Source: Sphingobacterium deserti (lineage in GTDB: Bacteria; Bacteroidota; Bacteroidia; Sphingobacteriales; Sphingobacteriaceae). Taken from it: DNA of 64,000 bases. The notes beneath the pieces were generated by a model. It did no database searches, was not told where the DNA came from, and saw only the letters and a list, made by a program, of their open reading frames with translations. The DNA lies in assembly GCF_000757725.1 (NCBI RefSeq), contig NZ_JJMU01000021.1, positions 144,185-208,184 on the forward strand. The letters run 5' to 3'. This document shows positions 8,346 through 15,687 of the stretch, piece by piece. The translations under genes and the position numbers were made by a program. Positions within the stretch are counted from its first letter, which is position 1, and each line of letters begins with the position of its first letter.

Positions 8346-10061
8346 TTAAATATTTCCTTTTTTCATTTGCTCCACCGCATAGTCTACCGACCGTGCAGAA
8401 AAAGCCATATAGGTAAGCGATGGATTTTGTGTTGATGTAGAAGTCATACTTGCGCCGTCGGTCACGAAAACATTGGGGACAGCATGTAATTGATTCCATC
8501 CGTTAAGCACGGAAGTTTTCGGATCTTTACCCATACGCGCACCGCCCATCTCGTGGATGTCCAACCCTGGTGGCTGCCAACGGTCGTCACGACGGACGTT
8601 ACTGAAACCCGCTTCAACAAACATCTCTTCCAGCGTATCGAGATAGTCTTTTTTCATCTTGGCATCATTCTCATCATAATCGATAGAAATCTTTAACAAT
8701 GGAATACCCCATTGATCTTTTTGCTGCTCATCCAACGCAACGTAGTTGGATGCTTTTGGGATCGTTTCCCCCATCATATGCGACCCGACGGTCCAATTGC
8801 CCAATTCCGGATTTAAGAGAGAGCTTTTCAAGTCTTCACCTAAACCAGATCGATCAGACTTAGCCGACCGATAAGCACCAAAGCCCGCGGCATAGCCCCG
8901 AAGATAGTCTGTTTCCTGCTTATGCAAATTGCGGAACCGGGGTATATAGCCCCCTCCTGCCGGATTGCGACCTTCCGTTTTAAAATCTAGGAGCCCTTCA
9001 TACTCGCCATAAATGCGGGCGCTGTAATTATGAAATGCGACGTATTTCCCTAAGGTCCCACTATCATTTCCAAGACCATCTGGAAACCGATCAGAACGTG
9101 AGTTCAATAAAATTAAATTGGTATTGATTGCGGCAGCGTTCACAAAAATGAGCTTTGCATAAAAGTCCATTTCCTCCTTGGTATTCCGGTCAATCACTTT
9201 CACCCCTATCGCTCTTCCTTTCTTATCATCATAAAGAATAGAATGCACAACCGAATCAGGGCGTAGCGTCATATTACCAGTTTTCGCTGCCCAAGGCAGG
9301 GTGGACGCATTGGAACTAAAATAACCACCAAATGGACAACCTCGCTGGCAAAGCGTCCGATTTTGGCACTGCGTTCTACCTTGTTGTATATGAATAGGCT
9401 GTGGCTTCGAGATATGGGCACAGCGTGCTGAAATAACTTTCCGTTGCGGATATTTCGATTCTACTTGCTGCTTAAAATACTTTTCTACTACATTTAAAGG
9501 GTAGCCGGGAAGAAACTCACCGTCTGGGAGTTCCGGTAGGCCATCCCGATCGCCGGATATACCAGCGAAGCGCTCCACGTAATCATACCAAGGTTTAAGA
9601 TCTGCGTAGCGAATAGGCCAATCGACCGCGAAACCATCCCGCGCAGGTCCCTCAAAATCGAAATCTGACCACCGCTGCGTTTGGCGCGCCCATAGCAAAG
9701 ACTTTCCGCCCACTTGGTAGCCACGAATCCAGTCAAAGGGTTTTTCCTGTACATAAGGGTGCTCCTTGTCCTTCAAAAAAAAATGAGCCGCATCTTCATG
9801 GAAAGCATAGCAACGACTCACGATGGGATTTTCCTGTTGAACCTTATAAGGCATCTCGCCCCGGTGTTCAAATTCCCAAGGATACATATTCGTCGTGGGG
9901 TAATCCTTCACGTGTTGCACATCACGACCGCGCTCTAGCACCAAAGTCTTTAAGCCACGCTCCGTCAACTCCTTGGCAGACCATCCACCGCTTATCCCCG
10001 AGCCGATAACGATCGCATCGTAGGTTCTATCTTTTTCCGAGTCTATATTTAAATTCGCCAT
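8346..10061 (-). CDS. GMC-family FAD oxidoreductase (sugar/glycoside dehydrogenase type)
   Basis: Flavin-dependent dehydrogenase that probably oxidises a sugar or sugar alcohol. The FAD-binding Rossmann motif is at residues 14-45 (YDAIVIGSGISGGWSAKEL), and the C-terminal GMC motif HEMGGARMG starts at H503 with the paired Asn at N546 (QNPSLTY), the usual His-Asn active site. Cysteines C232, C238 and C242 form a C-x5-C-x3-C pattern like that ligating a 3Fe-4S cluster in FAD glucose dehydrogenase alpha subunits; this suggests electron transfer rather than oxidase chemistry, but it is inference. There is no signal peptide; export may occur as a complex with the signal-bearing partner encoded 2 bp upstream. 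The relatives I would expect are glucoside 3-dehydrogenases and gluconate dehydrogenases. Substrate unknown. Confidence 0.9.
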   Translation of the reverse strand: MANLNIDSEKDRTYDAIVIGSGISGGWSAKELTERGLKTLVLERGRDVQHVKDYPTTNMYPWEFEHRGEMPYKVQQENPIVSRCYAFHEDAAHFFLKDKEHPYVQEKPFDWIRGYQVGGKSLLWARQTQRWSDFDFEGPARDGFAVDWPIRYADLKPWYDYVERFAGISGDRDGLPELPDGEFLPGYPLNVVEKYFKQQVESKYPQRKVISARCAHISKPQPIHIQQGRTQCQNRTLCQRGCPFGGYFSSNASTLPWAAKTGNMTLRPDSVVHSILYDDKKGRAIGVKVIDRNTKEEMDFYAKLIFVNAAAINTNLILLNSRSDRFPDGLGNDSGTLGKYVAFHNYSARIYGEYEGLLDFKTEGRNPAGGGYIPRFRNLHKQETDYLRGYAAGFGAYRSAKSDRSGLGEDLKSSLLNPELGNWTVGSHMMGETIPKASNYVALDEQQKDQWGIPLLKISIDYDENDAKMKKDYLDTLEEMFVEAGFSNVRRDDRWQPPGLDIHEMGGARMGKDPKTSVLNGWNQLHAVPNVFVTDGASMTSTSTQNPSLTYMAFSARSVDYAVEQMKKGNI

Positions 10062-10063
10062 TC

Positions 10064-10543
10064 TTAACCGTTCACCTTTACCGCTCCATTGTATCGACCA
10101 GGAACCAATTCGTAAATAATCTTGTTCTTCATCACATATTCCGAGTTTAGATAACCCTGAATGGTTCGTTGCTTGAGAATTTTCCCAAAGGCATCTTCTT
10201 CACTCAGCTGCTTTAAATATGCCTGCACATCTTCCACAGACTTGCCCTTTAAGCCTTTGGCACTCTTCAGACCCGACAGGAACAGTTCCTGCTCTTCCGG
10301 ACTATGGCAGTCATCTACCATTTTCATCACGAATAAGTGGAGCTTAAGCTCTTTGGCACCTGGAGTATCTGTTTTAGGAATGATGCCGTCCACAATATCC
10401 GCCAGCAAAGCCTCGTCAGATGCCGACATCTTAATGGTGTTTAGTTCGATAGATGCTGCACTCCCGTCACTAGAACACGACGTGGCAATCATCATCCCCC
10501 CTGCCAAAACAAACATCTGCCTGATGGCTGATCTTCTATCCAT
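10064..10543 (-). CDS. Gluconate 2-dehydrogenase subunit 3 family protein
   Basis: Small partner subunit of the GMC oxidoreductase encoded 2 bp downstream. In this family the gamma subunit chaperones the flavoprotein and carries its export signal. The ATG at 10543 gives MDRRSAIRQMFVLAGGMM..., an RR-containing signal followed by a lipobox-like ATSC, so it may be a Tat-exported lipoprotein; the longer frame up to 10603 adds an unlikely leader. About 160 aa, normal for the family. The signal suggests that the complex works in the periplasm or at the membrane. Confidence 0.87.
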   Translation of the reverse strand: MDRRSAIRQMFVLAGGMMIATSCSSDGSAASIELNTIKMSASDEALLADIVDGIIPKTDTPGAKELKLHLFVMKMVDDCHSPEEQELFLSGLKSAKGLKGKSVEDVQAYLKQLSEEDAFGKILKQRTIQGYLNSEYVMKNKIIYELVPGRYNGAVKVNG

Positions 10544-10647
10544 ACCTTTGCTGTAGTTTAAATGTCTAAAATTAATAATAATTAGTCGTTCGTTAAAGCG
10601 CACATACTGGCTTAATGACTTCTCTGTTTCGTAAACATTTAAGAGAA

Positions 10648-10674
10648 AGCTTTTTAGATAATTGTCAAAAAGCT
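10648..10674 (-). terminator. Possible weak terminator after mazF
   Basis: Perfect 8-bp arms AGCTTTTT (10648-10655) and AAAAAGCT (10667-10674) just after the mazF stop. The stem is AT-rich and only TTCTC follows on the minus strand, so the call is tentative. Confidence 0.4.
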
Positions 10675-10688
10675 ATACATCTTGCTGA

Positions 10689-11003
10689 TTACAGCTCAAA
10701 CATTTCAATCAATACTCGACAAATTTTTAACTGAGTAGACGAATCTAAAACTGCCATCTTCTTCAGCAGCCGCTTTTGGTCAACCGCTCTAATTTGATCT
10801 AAACAGACTTGAGACAACTTATCCGCTACCGTACACTTGATACGCGAAGGATAATTGCGGATGGTGGTAGTGAGCGGTGCTATAATAGCTGTATCAAGTG
10901 TCTTGTTAAGAACATCGGGACTTACGATTACACAGGGACGAATCTTATTAATTTCTCTACCTAACGTTGGATTTAAATCTACCCAGTAAACATCAAACCG
11001 CAT
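10689..11003 (-). CDS. mazF: MazF/PemK-family toxin (endoribonuclease)
   Basis: Ribosome-independent mRNA interferase of a type II toxin-antitoxin pair. Family signatures visible: the N-terminal MRFDVYWVDLNPT...GREINKIRPCVIVSPD segment, APLTTTIRNYPSR, and CLDQIRAVDQKRL with the conserved D-Q-R. I chose the ATG at 11003, which overlaps the mazE stop (TGATG), over the codon at 11018. Length 104 aa is typical. Translationally coupled to mazE; the pair should repress its own promoter through the MazE DNA-binding domain. Cleavage specificity cannot be predicted here. Confidence 0.93.
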   Translation of the reverse strand: MRFDVYWVDLNPTLGREINKIRPCVIVSPDVLNKTLDTAIIAPLTTTIRNYPSRIKCTVADKLSQVCLDQIRAVDQKRLLKKMAVLDSSTQLKICRVLIEMFEL

Positions 11004-11257
11004 CACTCCCACGCCCAATCCTCCCGATCAAACTTATTTTCCAACTCTTCCGGAAAGAATCGCTCCTCTTCCTCCTTTGCTTGCATAATCATTTCACCCC
11101 AATCCTCGCGCGGTAATCTCGCCTTCTCAATGACTATTTTACCTTGCTGACTTGTGATAACAACGCGATCCGTCTCTTTCATTTCTGTCGCGGCAAGAAT
11201 TGATTTTGACAGGATCACTCCCAAGGAATTTCCTATCTTTTTGATCTTCGTTTCCAT
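11003..11257 (-). CDS. mazE: MazE-family antitoxin (AbrB-type DNA-binding)
   Basis: Antitoxin that binds and neutralises the MazF encoded downstream and represses the operon. The N-terminus METKIKKIGNSLGVILSKSIL is the standard swapped-hairpin AbrB/MazE DNA-binding motif. The C-terminal 35 residues are strongly acidic (KEEEERFFPEELENKFDRED), fitting the toxin-binding tail. 84 aa. Overlaps mazF by one base. Start ATG is 17 bp downstream of a good promoter box. Confidence 0.93.
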   Translation of the reverse strand: METKIKKIGNSLGVILSKSILAATEMKETDRVVITSQQGKIVIEKARLPREDWGEMIMQAKEEEERFFPEELENKFDREDWAWE

Positions 11258-11263
11258 ACCTTT

Positions 11264-11304
11264 ATGTTATAACCAAAGTTAGCACATTGTAATAACATCT
11301 GCAA
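11264..11304 (-). promoter_or_regulatory. mazEF promoter and candidate autoregulatory operator
   Basis: Read on the minus strand: TTG (11304-11302), 20 nt, TAACTTTG (11281-11274), matching the Bacteroidota -33/-7 consensus. The -7 box is flanked by the inverted repeat ATGTTAT / ATAACAT (on the plus strand ATGTTAT 11264-11270 and ATAACAT 11292-11298), well placed for MazE binding to block transcription. Promoter match is direct; the operator role is inferred. Confidence 0.7.
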
Positions 11305-11489
11305 ATATTCCGGAGCGATCACAAATAAGCACCTAACGTACAAGCCTCGAAAGCGCAATCGCTTTTGATGGCGATAAGTTTGTTAGAAAAAGAACATAGA
11401 TCCATTTCGAAAGATATAATAATAGGTTCGGTATCATCACGGATAGCAAATCGCTATTGGGCGACAAGAGCTTAGTTACGTCAAAACCG

Positions 11490-12140
11490 TTACAACAAAA
11501 TCTCGCGCACCGCAGCTAAATCATCTAGCATAAACTCCGCTGCTGACAATCGCGCCCGCTCCACCTCTTGGCGTGAGACGGCAATACAGCTTAATCCGGC
11601 ACCATGAGCCGCTTTTAACCCTGTCGAGGTGTCTTCAATGGCGACAATTTCGTTGGCTGGTAGCTTCATAGATTCAATAGCCAACGTATAGGGTTCCGGG
11701 TTTGGCTTCGGATGCTCCACCCGCTCGCGGGTAATGAAAAACTCAAAAAAGCCCAACAAGCCATGATGTCCTAAAACCGTATCGACGGTCGTTTGGTAGC
11801 TGGAAGTCACTAAGGCTATACGTTTTCCAGACTGCTGTAAATCTTCCAAAATTTCCTTCGCATACGGCATAAGCGCTATCGTTCGCATATCTGCTCGGGC
11901 ATAAGCTGCTCGGGTTTCCTGCCACATAAATTCATCCGTCGTTTCGATACCCCACTGCTCCTTCAAGAAGTGCACATTCCGAACAAGCGTGTGCCCCGCA
12001 AAAAATGTAAGCCAATCCTCAAAATCGATCTCAAGATCAAAATTTTGCTGTAAGATTGGCTTCCAGTTGCTGTAGTAAAAATGTTCTGAATCTATTAATG
12101 TCCCATCTAAATCGAAAAGTACTGCTTGCACGTGTTTCAT
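11490..12140 (-). CDS. HAD-family phosphatase/phosphoglucomutase-like protein
   Basis: Haloacid-dehalogenase superfamily hydrolase of the beta-phosphoglucomutase/DOG phosphatase type. Motif I is FDLDGT with nucleophile D10 and acid/base D12; motif II is LVTSS; motif III lysine lies in EHPKPNPEPY; motif IV is IAIEDTSTG-like (AIEDTSTGLKAA). The alpha-helical cap sits between motifs I and II. 216 aa, normal. Acts on a small phosphorylated metabolite, identity unknown. Single-gene unit; the 232 bp to mazE hold the mazEF promoter. Confidence 0.9.
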   Translation of the reverse strand: MKHVQAVLFDLDGTLIDSEHFYYSNWKPILQQNFDLEIDFEDWLTFFAGHTLVRNVHFLKEQWGIETTDEFMWQETRAAYARADMRTIALMPYAKEILEDLQQSGKRIALVTSSYQTTVDTVLGHHGLLGFFEFFITRERVEHPKPNPEPYTLAIESMKLPANEIVAIEDTSTGLKAAHGAGLSCIAVSRQEVERARLSAAEFMLDDLAAVREILL

Positions 12141-12672
12141 CTTGTAAAAGTAACAGTATTTAAGAACATGGGCTAACCCTGAAGAGCAGTTCTACCATGA
12201 AAAATCTAGGATACAACCAAATAATTTGATAAAGGCGGGTTAGAATAGTGTGAAGATACTAACGCGAGGGTGTTAATAGAACTTAACCTTGCTAACACCC
12301 TATAAAACCGCTACTAATCGCGAGCAATATCCGAAGCAATGTATACTTAAAAGATTTGTCGGTTTGTAAAAGCTTATACATTTTGTTAAGTTTGTTAGAT
12401 AGCAAATATGCACTATGCATAGGGCGTCGATCATTTTTAATCACGCTTTTTATTATCGAAAAATCAACATTTTATGCCGCTAGCGGTTTATATGACCGTA
12501 TGCCGTCAGTGAAGTAAGCTATTCATATTGCTAAATGTATAAACAAATAGACGTACTTCTTAGGGCATTTAAAAAAACAATTCATAACGATAAGCGCCTT
12601 TTGGTGTTTCGGATCATACGCTGCATGGAATAATTTGCCAGAGCTTTATCACCTTTAAAGAAAACGATTACA
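12141..12672. other. 530-bp intergenic region with hairpin and plus-strand promoter
   Basis: No convincing ORF. Contains a perfect 9-bp inverted repeat AGGGTGTTA (12267-12275) / TAACACCCT (12293-12301) with a 17-nt loop and no T-tract. Further right lies a consensus promoter (separate entry) about 270 bp before the next gene. The space between promoter and gene carries only very short ORFs (for example 12 codons from an ATG near 12474), so it is either a long 5' leader or a small RNA. Confidence 0.45.
12364..12394 (+). promoter_or_regulatory. Consensus promoter upstream of FAH-family gene
   Basis: TTG (12364-12366), exactly 20 nt, TAAGTTTG (12387-12394): a full match to the Bacteroidota consensus. 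Predicted start of transcription near 12400, giving a leader of about 270 nt before the ATG at 12673. Confidence 0.6.
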
Positions 12673-13284
12673 ATGAAAATAATTGCTGTAGGAAGAAACT
12701 ACGTAGACCACGCAAAAGAACTTAACAACCCGGTGCCGACCACACCGGTCATTTTTATGAAGCCGGACACGGCGCTTCTAAAGGATAACAAAGATTTTTA
12801 CTACCCAGAATTTTCGAAAGATGTACATTACGAAGTAGAGCTCGTCATCCGGATCTGTAATGAAGGAAAACATGTCTCGCCCAAATTTGCGCATAAATAC
12901 TATGATGCGATCGGCTTAGGCATTGACTTTACAGCCCGCGATATTCAGGCGCAGCATAAAGACAAAGGGCTGCCTTGGGAACTGGCAAAAGCCTTTGATC
13001 ACTCGGCCGTGATCAGCCCTTTAATTCCTAAAGAGGAATTTTCTGATTTTAAAAACATAGCCTTCTCTATGCAGAAAAATGCAGAAGTCGTGCAAGCGGG
13101 CAATACGGCGGATATGATTTTCGACTTCGAAACGCTCATCGTGTTTGTCTCGAAATACATCACCTTGCGAAAAGGTGACCTGATTTATACGGGCACGCCA
13201 GTTGGCGTAGGACCTATTGCTATCGGCGATAAGTTTGACGGGTTTATAGGCGAACGTCCAATGTTCAGTTGCTCCATAAAATAA
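12673..13284 (+). CDS. Fumarylacetoacetate hydrolase (FAH) family protein
   Basis: Short, single-domain FAH protein (203 aa) of the YcgM/FAHD1 type; known members are acylpyruvate hydrolases or oxaloacetate decarboxylases. Visible motifs: N-terminal GRNYVDHAKEL, the metal-binding glutamates in HYEVELVIRI, GIDFTARDIQ, KAFDHSAVISP and the C-terminal IYTGTPVGVGP. The exact substrate cannot be told. It lies 17 bp before the M23 peptidase gene and probably shares a transcript with it, although no functional link is evident. Confidence 0.9.
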   Translation: MKIIAVGRNYVDHAKELNNPVPTTPVIFMKPDTALLKDNKDFYYPEFSKDVHYEVELVIRICNEGKHVSPKFAHKYYDAIGLGIDFTARDIQAQHKDKGLPWELAKAFDHSAVISPLIPKEEFSDFKNIAFSMQKNAEVVQAGNTADMIFDFETLIVFVSKYITLRKGDLIYTGTPVGVGPIAIGDKFDGFIGERPMFSCSIK

Positions 13285-13301
13285 AAATCGTTTAACGTAG
13301 A

Positions 13302-15065
13302 ATGTATATGATGGAATGCCCAGGCTTACCTGTTAAAATAATAAAGAAATATAGCTTTTTGTTGATTTGCGCTGCGCTGTCTTTCAGCAGCTCCAACGCG
13401 CAGACGGATAATATCATTAGCAGCCGAACGTACCCACAAGGTTATTTCCGAAATCCATTGAACATTGCCATGGATGCTTCTGGGACATTCGGCGAACTGC
13501 GTTCCACGCATTTCCATGCCGGCGATGATTACCGCACACAGCAACGCATAGGCCTTCCCTTGCATGCTGCTGCAGAGGGCTTCGTATCGCGTGTGCGCGT
13601 GCAGATCGGCGGGGGTGGTAACTCGGTCTATATAGATCATCCCAATGGATATACCACGGTATACCTGCATATGGATAGCTTTAACGATGCATTAACAAAT
13701 ATCGTGCGAGCGGAGCAATACAAACAAAAACGCTTTGATGTTGACATCACCGTGGATCCTAAATTAGTGCCGCTCAAGAAAGGACAAGTGATAGGCAACG
13801 CCGGCAATACCGGCGGATCCGCAGGACCACACTTGCATTTCGAGATCCGAGATACGAAATCGCAACACCCACTTAATCCGCAGCTATTCGGACTGCGGTT
13901 TACCGACCGCTTCAACCCGACCATCAATAGCGTTATGCTATATGATTTGAACGACGGAATTTTTAACGAACGTACCGGACGACGTCCACTAAGCGTACGC
14001 GCGGTATCAACAGGCAGGTATGCACTCTCCACATCAGCACCTATCGCTGTAAGTGGAAAATTTGGATTAGGCATCAGTGCCATCGACCGCCATCGAGCCG
14101 GGGGATTTCAAAATGGCGTCTACTCTATAGAGCTTTTCCTGGATGGTAAAGCCGTATCAACAGTGCTATTTGAAGAGTTAGACTTCAACACCTCCCGCGG
14201 CATACATTCGTACATCGATTATCCACATTGGAAGAAAACAAAAGCGAAAGTACAAAAAAGCTTTAAAGACCCCGGCAACCCGATTGACATCTTCAAAGGG
14301 CTGACAAACAACGGCATTATTGAATTAAAAGAGGACAAGGTTTATGATGCAAAATATGTGGTGAAGGATGTGCAAGGAAATTGCAACGAACTGAATTTCC
14401 AGCTCAAGAACGAGCGGATTGCGAACAATCGTCCGAAAAAGAATTTTGGAGTAGCTTTATTTCGTTATAATAAGGAAAATAAGTACGAAACTGCTGATAT
14501 GCAGATCCAGATGCCAACAGGGGTACTGTACGACGATCTCGATTTTGAATACAAAACCGCTGCCCAGCCAGCTGGCGGATACTCACTAACACATCGCCTA
14601 CACCACAGTTTAATCCCACTATTCTCCAGCTACAATTTGCGCATTAAACCTACAAACCTGCCTACACACCTGCAAAGCAAAGCACTGATCGCATCTGCTG
14701 AAAATGGTGCGGAAGGGGGCAAATTCGAAAACGGCTGGGTAACTGTCAACACACGGAACTTTGGTAGCTTTTATGTGGCGGTAGATAGCATCGCGCCAAC
14801 TATTGTCCCACGAAATTTCAATGACGGCAAAAATGTCGCGGCACAGGCAAAAATAGACTTTACCATTCGGGATAACTTCTCGGGCATACAGTCTTTCCAT
14901 GGCTATATCGATGGAGAATGGGTGCTGATGGAGTACGATTCAAAAAACAGACATCTGTGGCATCGATTCGATCCATCTTTGGCCAAGGGTAAACATACGT
15001 TCAAACTTGTTGTTACTGACTGGAAAGACAATGAAAAAGTGTATGAAGCGTCTTTCAGTAGATAG
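13302..15065 (+). CDS. M23-family (LytM-type) metallopeptidase, secreted
   Basis: Likely periplasmic peptidoglycan endopeptidase. A signal peptide (KIIKKYSFLLICAALSFSSSNAQ) precedes the catalytic domain. Zinc site: H72 and D76 in HFHAGDD, and H177/H179 in GPHLHFEIRD, with H124 in YLHMD as additional catalytic His. All ligands are present, so it should be active rather than an EnvC/NlpD-like activator. The domain ends near residue 185; the remaining about 400 residues are beta-rich (Ig-like), probably for wall or partner binding. 587 aa. Three nearby in-frame ATGs (13302, 13308, 13311) make the exact start uncertain. Probably co-transcribed with the FAH gene 17 bp upstream. Confidence 0.9.
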   Translation: MYMMECPGLPVKIIKKYSFLLICAALSFSSSNAQTDNIISSRTYPQGYFRNPLNIAMDASGTFGELRSTHFHAGDDYRTQQRIGLPLHAAAEGFVSRVRVQIGGGGNSVYIDHPNGYTTVYLHMDSFNDALTNIVRAEQYKQKRFDVDITVDPKLVPLKKGQVIGNAGNTGGSAGPHLHFEIRDTKSQHPLNPQLFGLRFTDRFNPTINSVMLYDLNDGIFNERTGRRPLSVRAVSTGRYALSTSAPIAVSGKFGLGISAIDRHRAGGFQNGVYSIELFLDGKAVSTVLFEELDFNTSRGIHSYIDYPHWKKTKAKVQKSFKDPGNPIDIFKGLTNNGIIELKEDKVYDAKYVVKDVQGNCNELNFQLKNERIANNRPKKNFGVALFRYNKENKYETADMQIQMPTGVLYDDLDFEYKTAAQPAGGYSLTHRLHHSLIPLFSSYNLRIKPTNLPTHLQSKALIASAENGAEGGKFENGWVTVNTRNFGSFYVAVDSIAPTIVPRNFNDGKNVAAQAKIDFTIRDNFSGIQSFHGYIDGEWVLMEYDSKNRHLWHRFDPSLAKGKHTFKLVVTDWKDNEKVYEASFSR

Positions 15066-15146
15066 GACTAGTATTTGATCCTTCAACTTAAAACAATCCT
15101 CGGCGGTTTAAACCGATATATTTAAATACTTAAAACGTTACGTAAA

Positions 15147-15611
15147 ATGGCAGAATTAGCAGTGGGCGACAAAGCTCCGGAAATCATCGCACAAAACCAA
15201 TCGGGAGAAAGCATCAACTTATCATCTTTTCTAGGAAAAAAGGTCATTTTATATTTCTACCCAAAAGATAACACTTCTGGCTGTACCACCGAAGCCTGTA
15301 ATTTCAGGGACAATTATCAAGCACTTTTGCAAGATGGTTTTGAAGTTATCGGAGTAAGTATAGACAGCGAACAGTCTCATCAAAAGTTCATCAGCAAATT
15401 TGAACTACCGTTCCACCTCCTTGCGGATGAAGACCAAAAAATAGTGAACGACTATGGCGTATGGGTGGAAAAAAACATGTATGGAAAAAAATATATGGGC
15501 ACCGCGCGCACAACCTTTGTCATCAACGAAAAAGGCATTATAGAACATATAATCAAGAAAGTGGACAACAAAAATGCTACACAACAGATTCGGGATCTCT
15601 ATCAGGGTTAG
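15147..15611 (+). CDS. bcp: Thioredoxin-dependent peroxiredoxin, PrxQ/BCP type
   Basis: Reduces hydrogen and organic peroxides in the cytoplasm using thioredoxin. The peroxidatic cysteine C46 sits in YPKDNTSGCTTEAC and the resolving cysteine C51 is five residues on, the alpha-helical CxxxxC arrangement of the PrxQ group. 154 aa, as expected. Separate from the M23 gene by 81 bp. The window holds a second peroxidase (tpx at 27096) of a different subfamily. Confidence 0.95.
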   Translation: MAELAVGDKAPEIIAQNQSGESINLSSFLGKKVILYFYPKDNTSGCTTEACNFRDNYQALLQDGFEVIGVSIDSEQSHQKFISKFELPFHLLADEDQKIVNDYGVWVEKNMYGKKYMGTARTTFVINEKGIIEHIIKKVDNKNATQQIRDLYQG

Positions 15612-15673
15612 TGATGCAATTTTTACGCCGCTAAATACTACCTTGTAGCTACTTATATCTAATCAGGAATTTT

Positions 15674-15681
15674 TATATTTG
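15674..15681 (+). promoter_or_regulatory. -7 box immediately before glyS (leaderless candidate)
   Basis: TATATTTG matches TAnnTTTG. Only 6 nt separate it from the glyS ATG at 15688, so transcription would start at or next to the start codon. A clear -33 TTG at the ideal distance is missing (nearest at 15643-15645). Confidence 0.5.
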
Positions 15682-15687
15682 CCTCTT

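Noticed and set aside
12141..12672. tRNA or known small RNA in the largest intergenic region
   Set aside because: No GTTC-type T-loop with acceptor pairing or other known RNA motif was found by eye.
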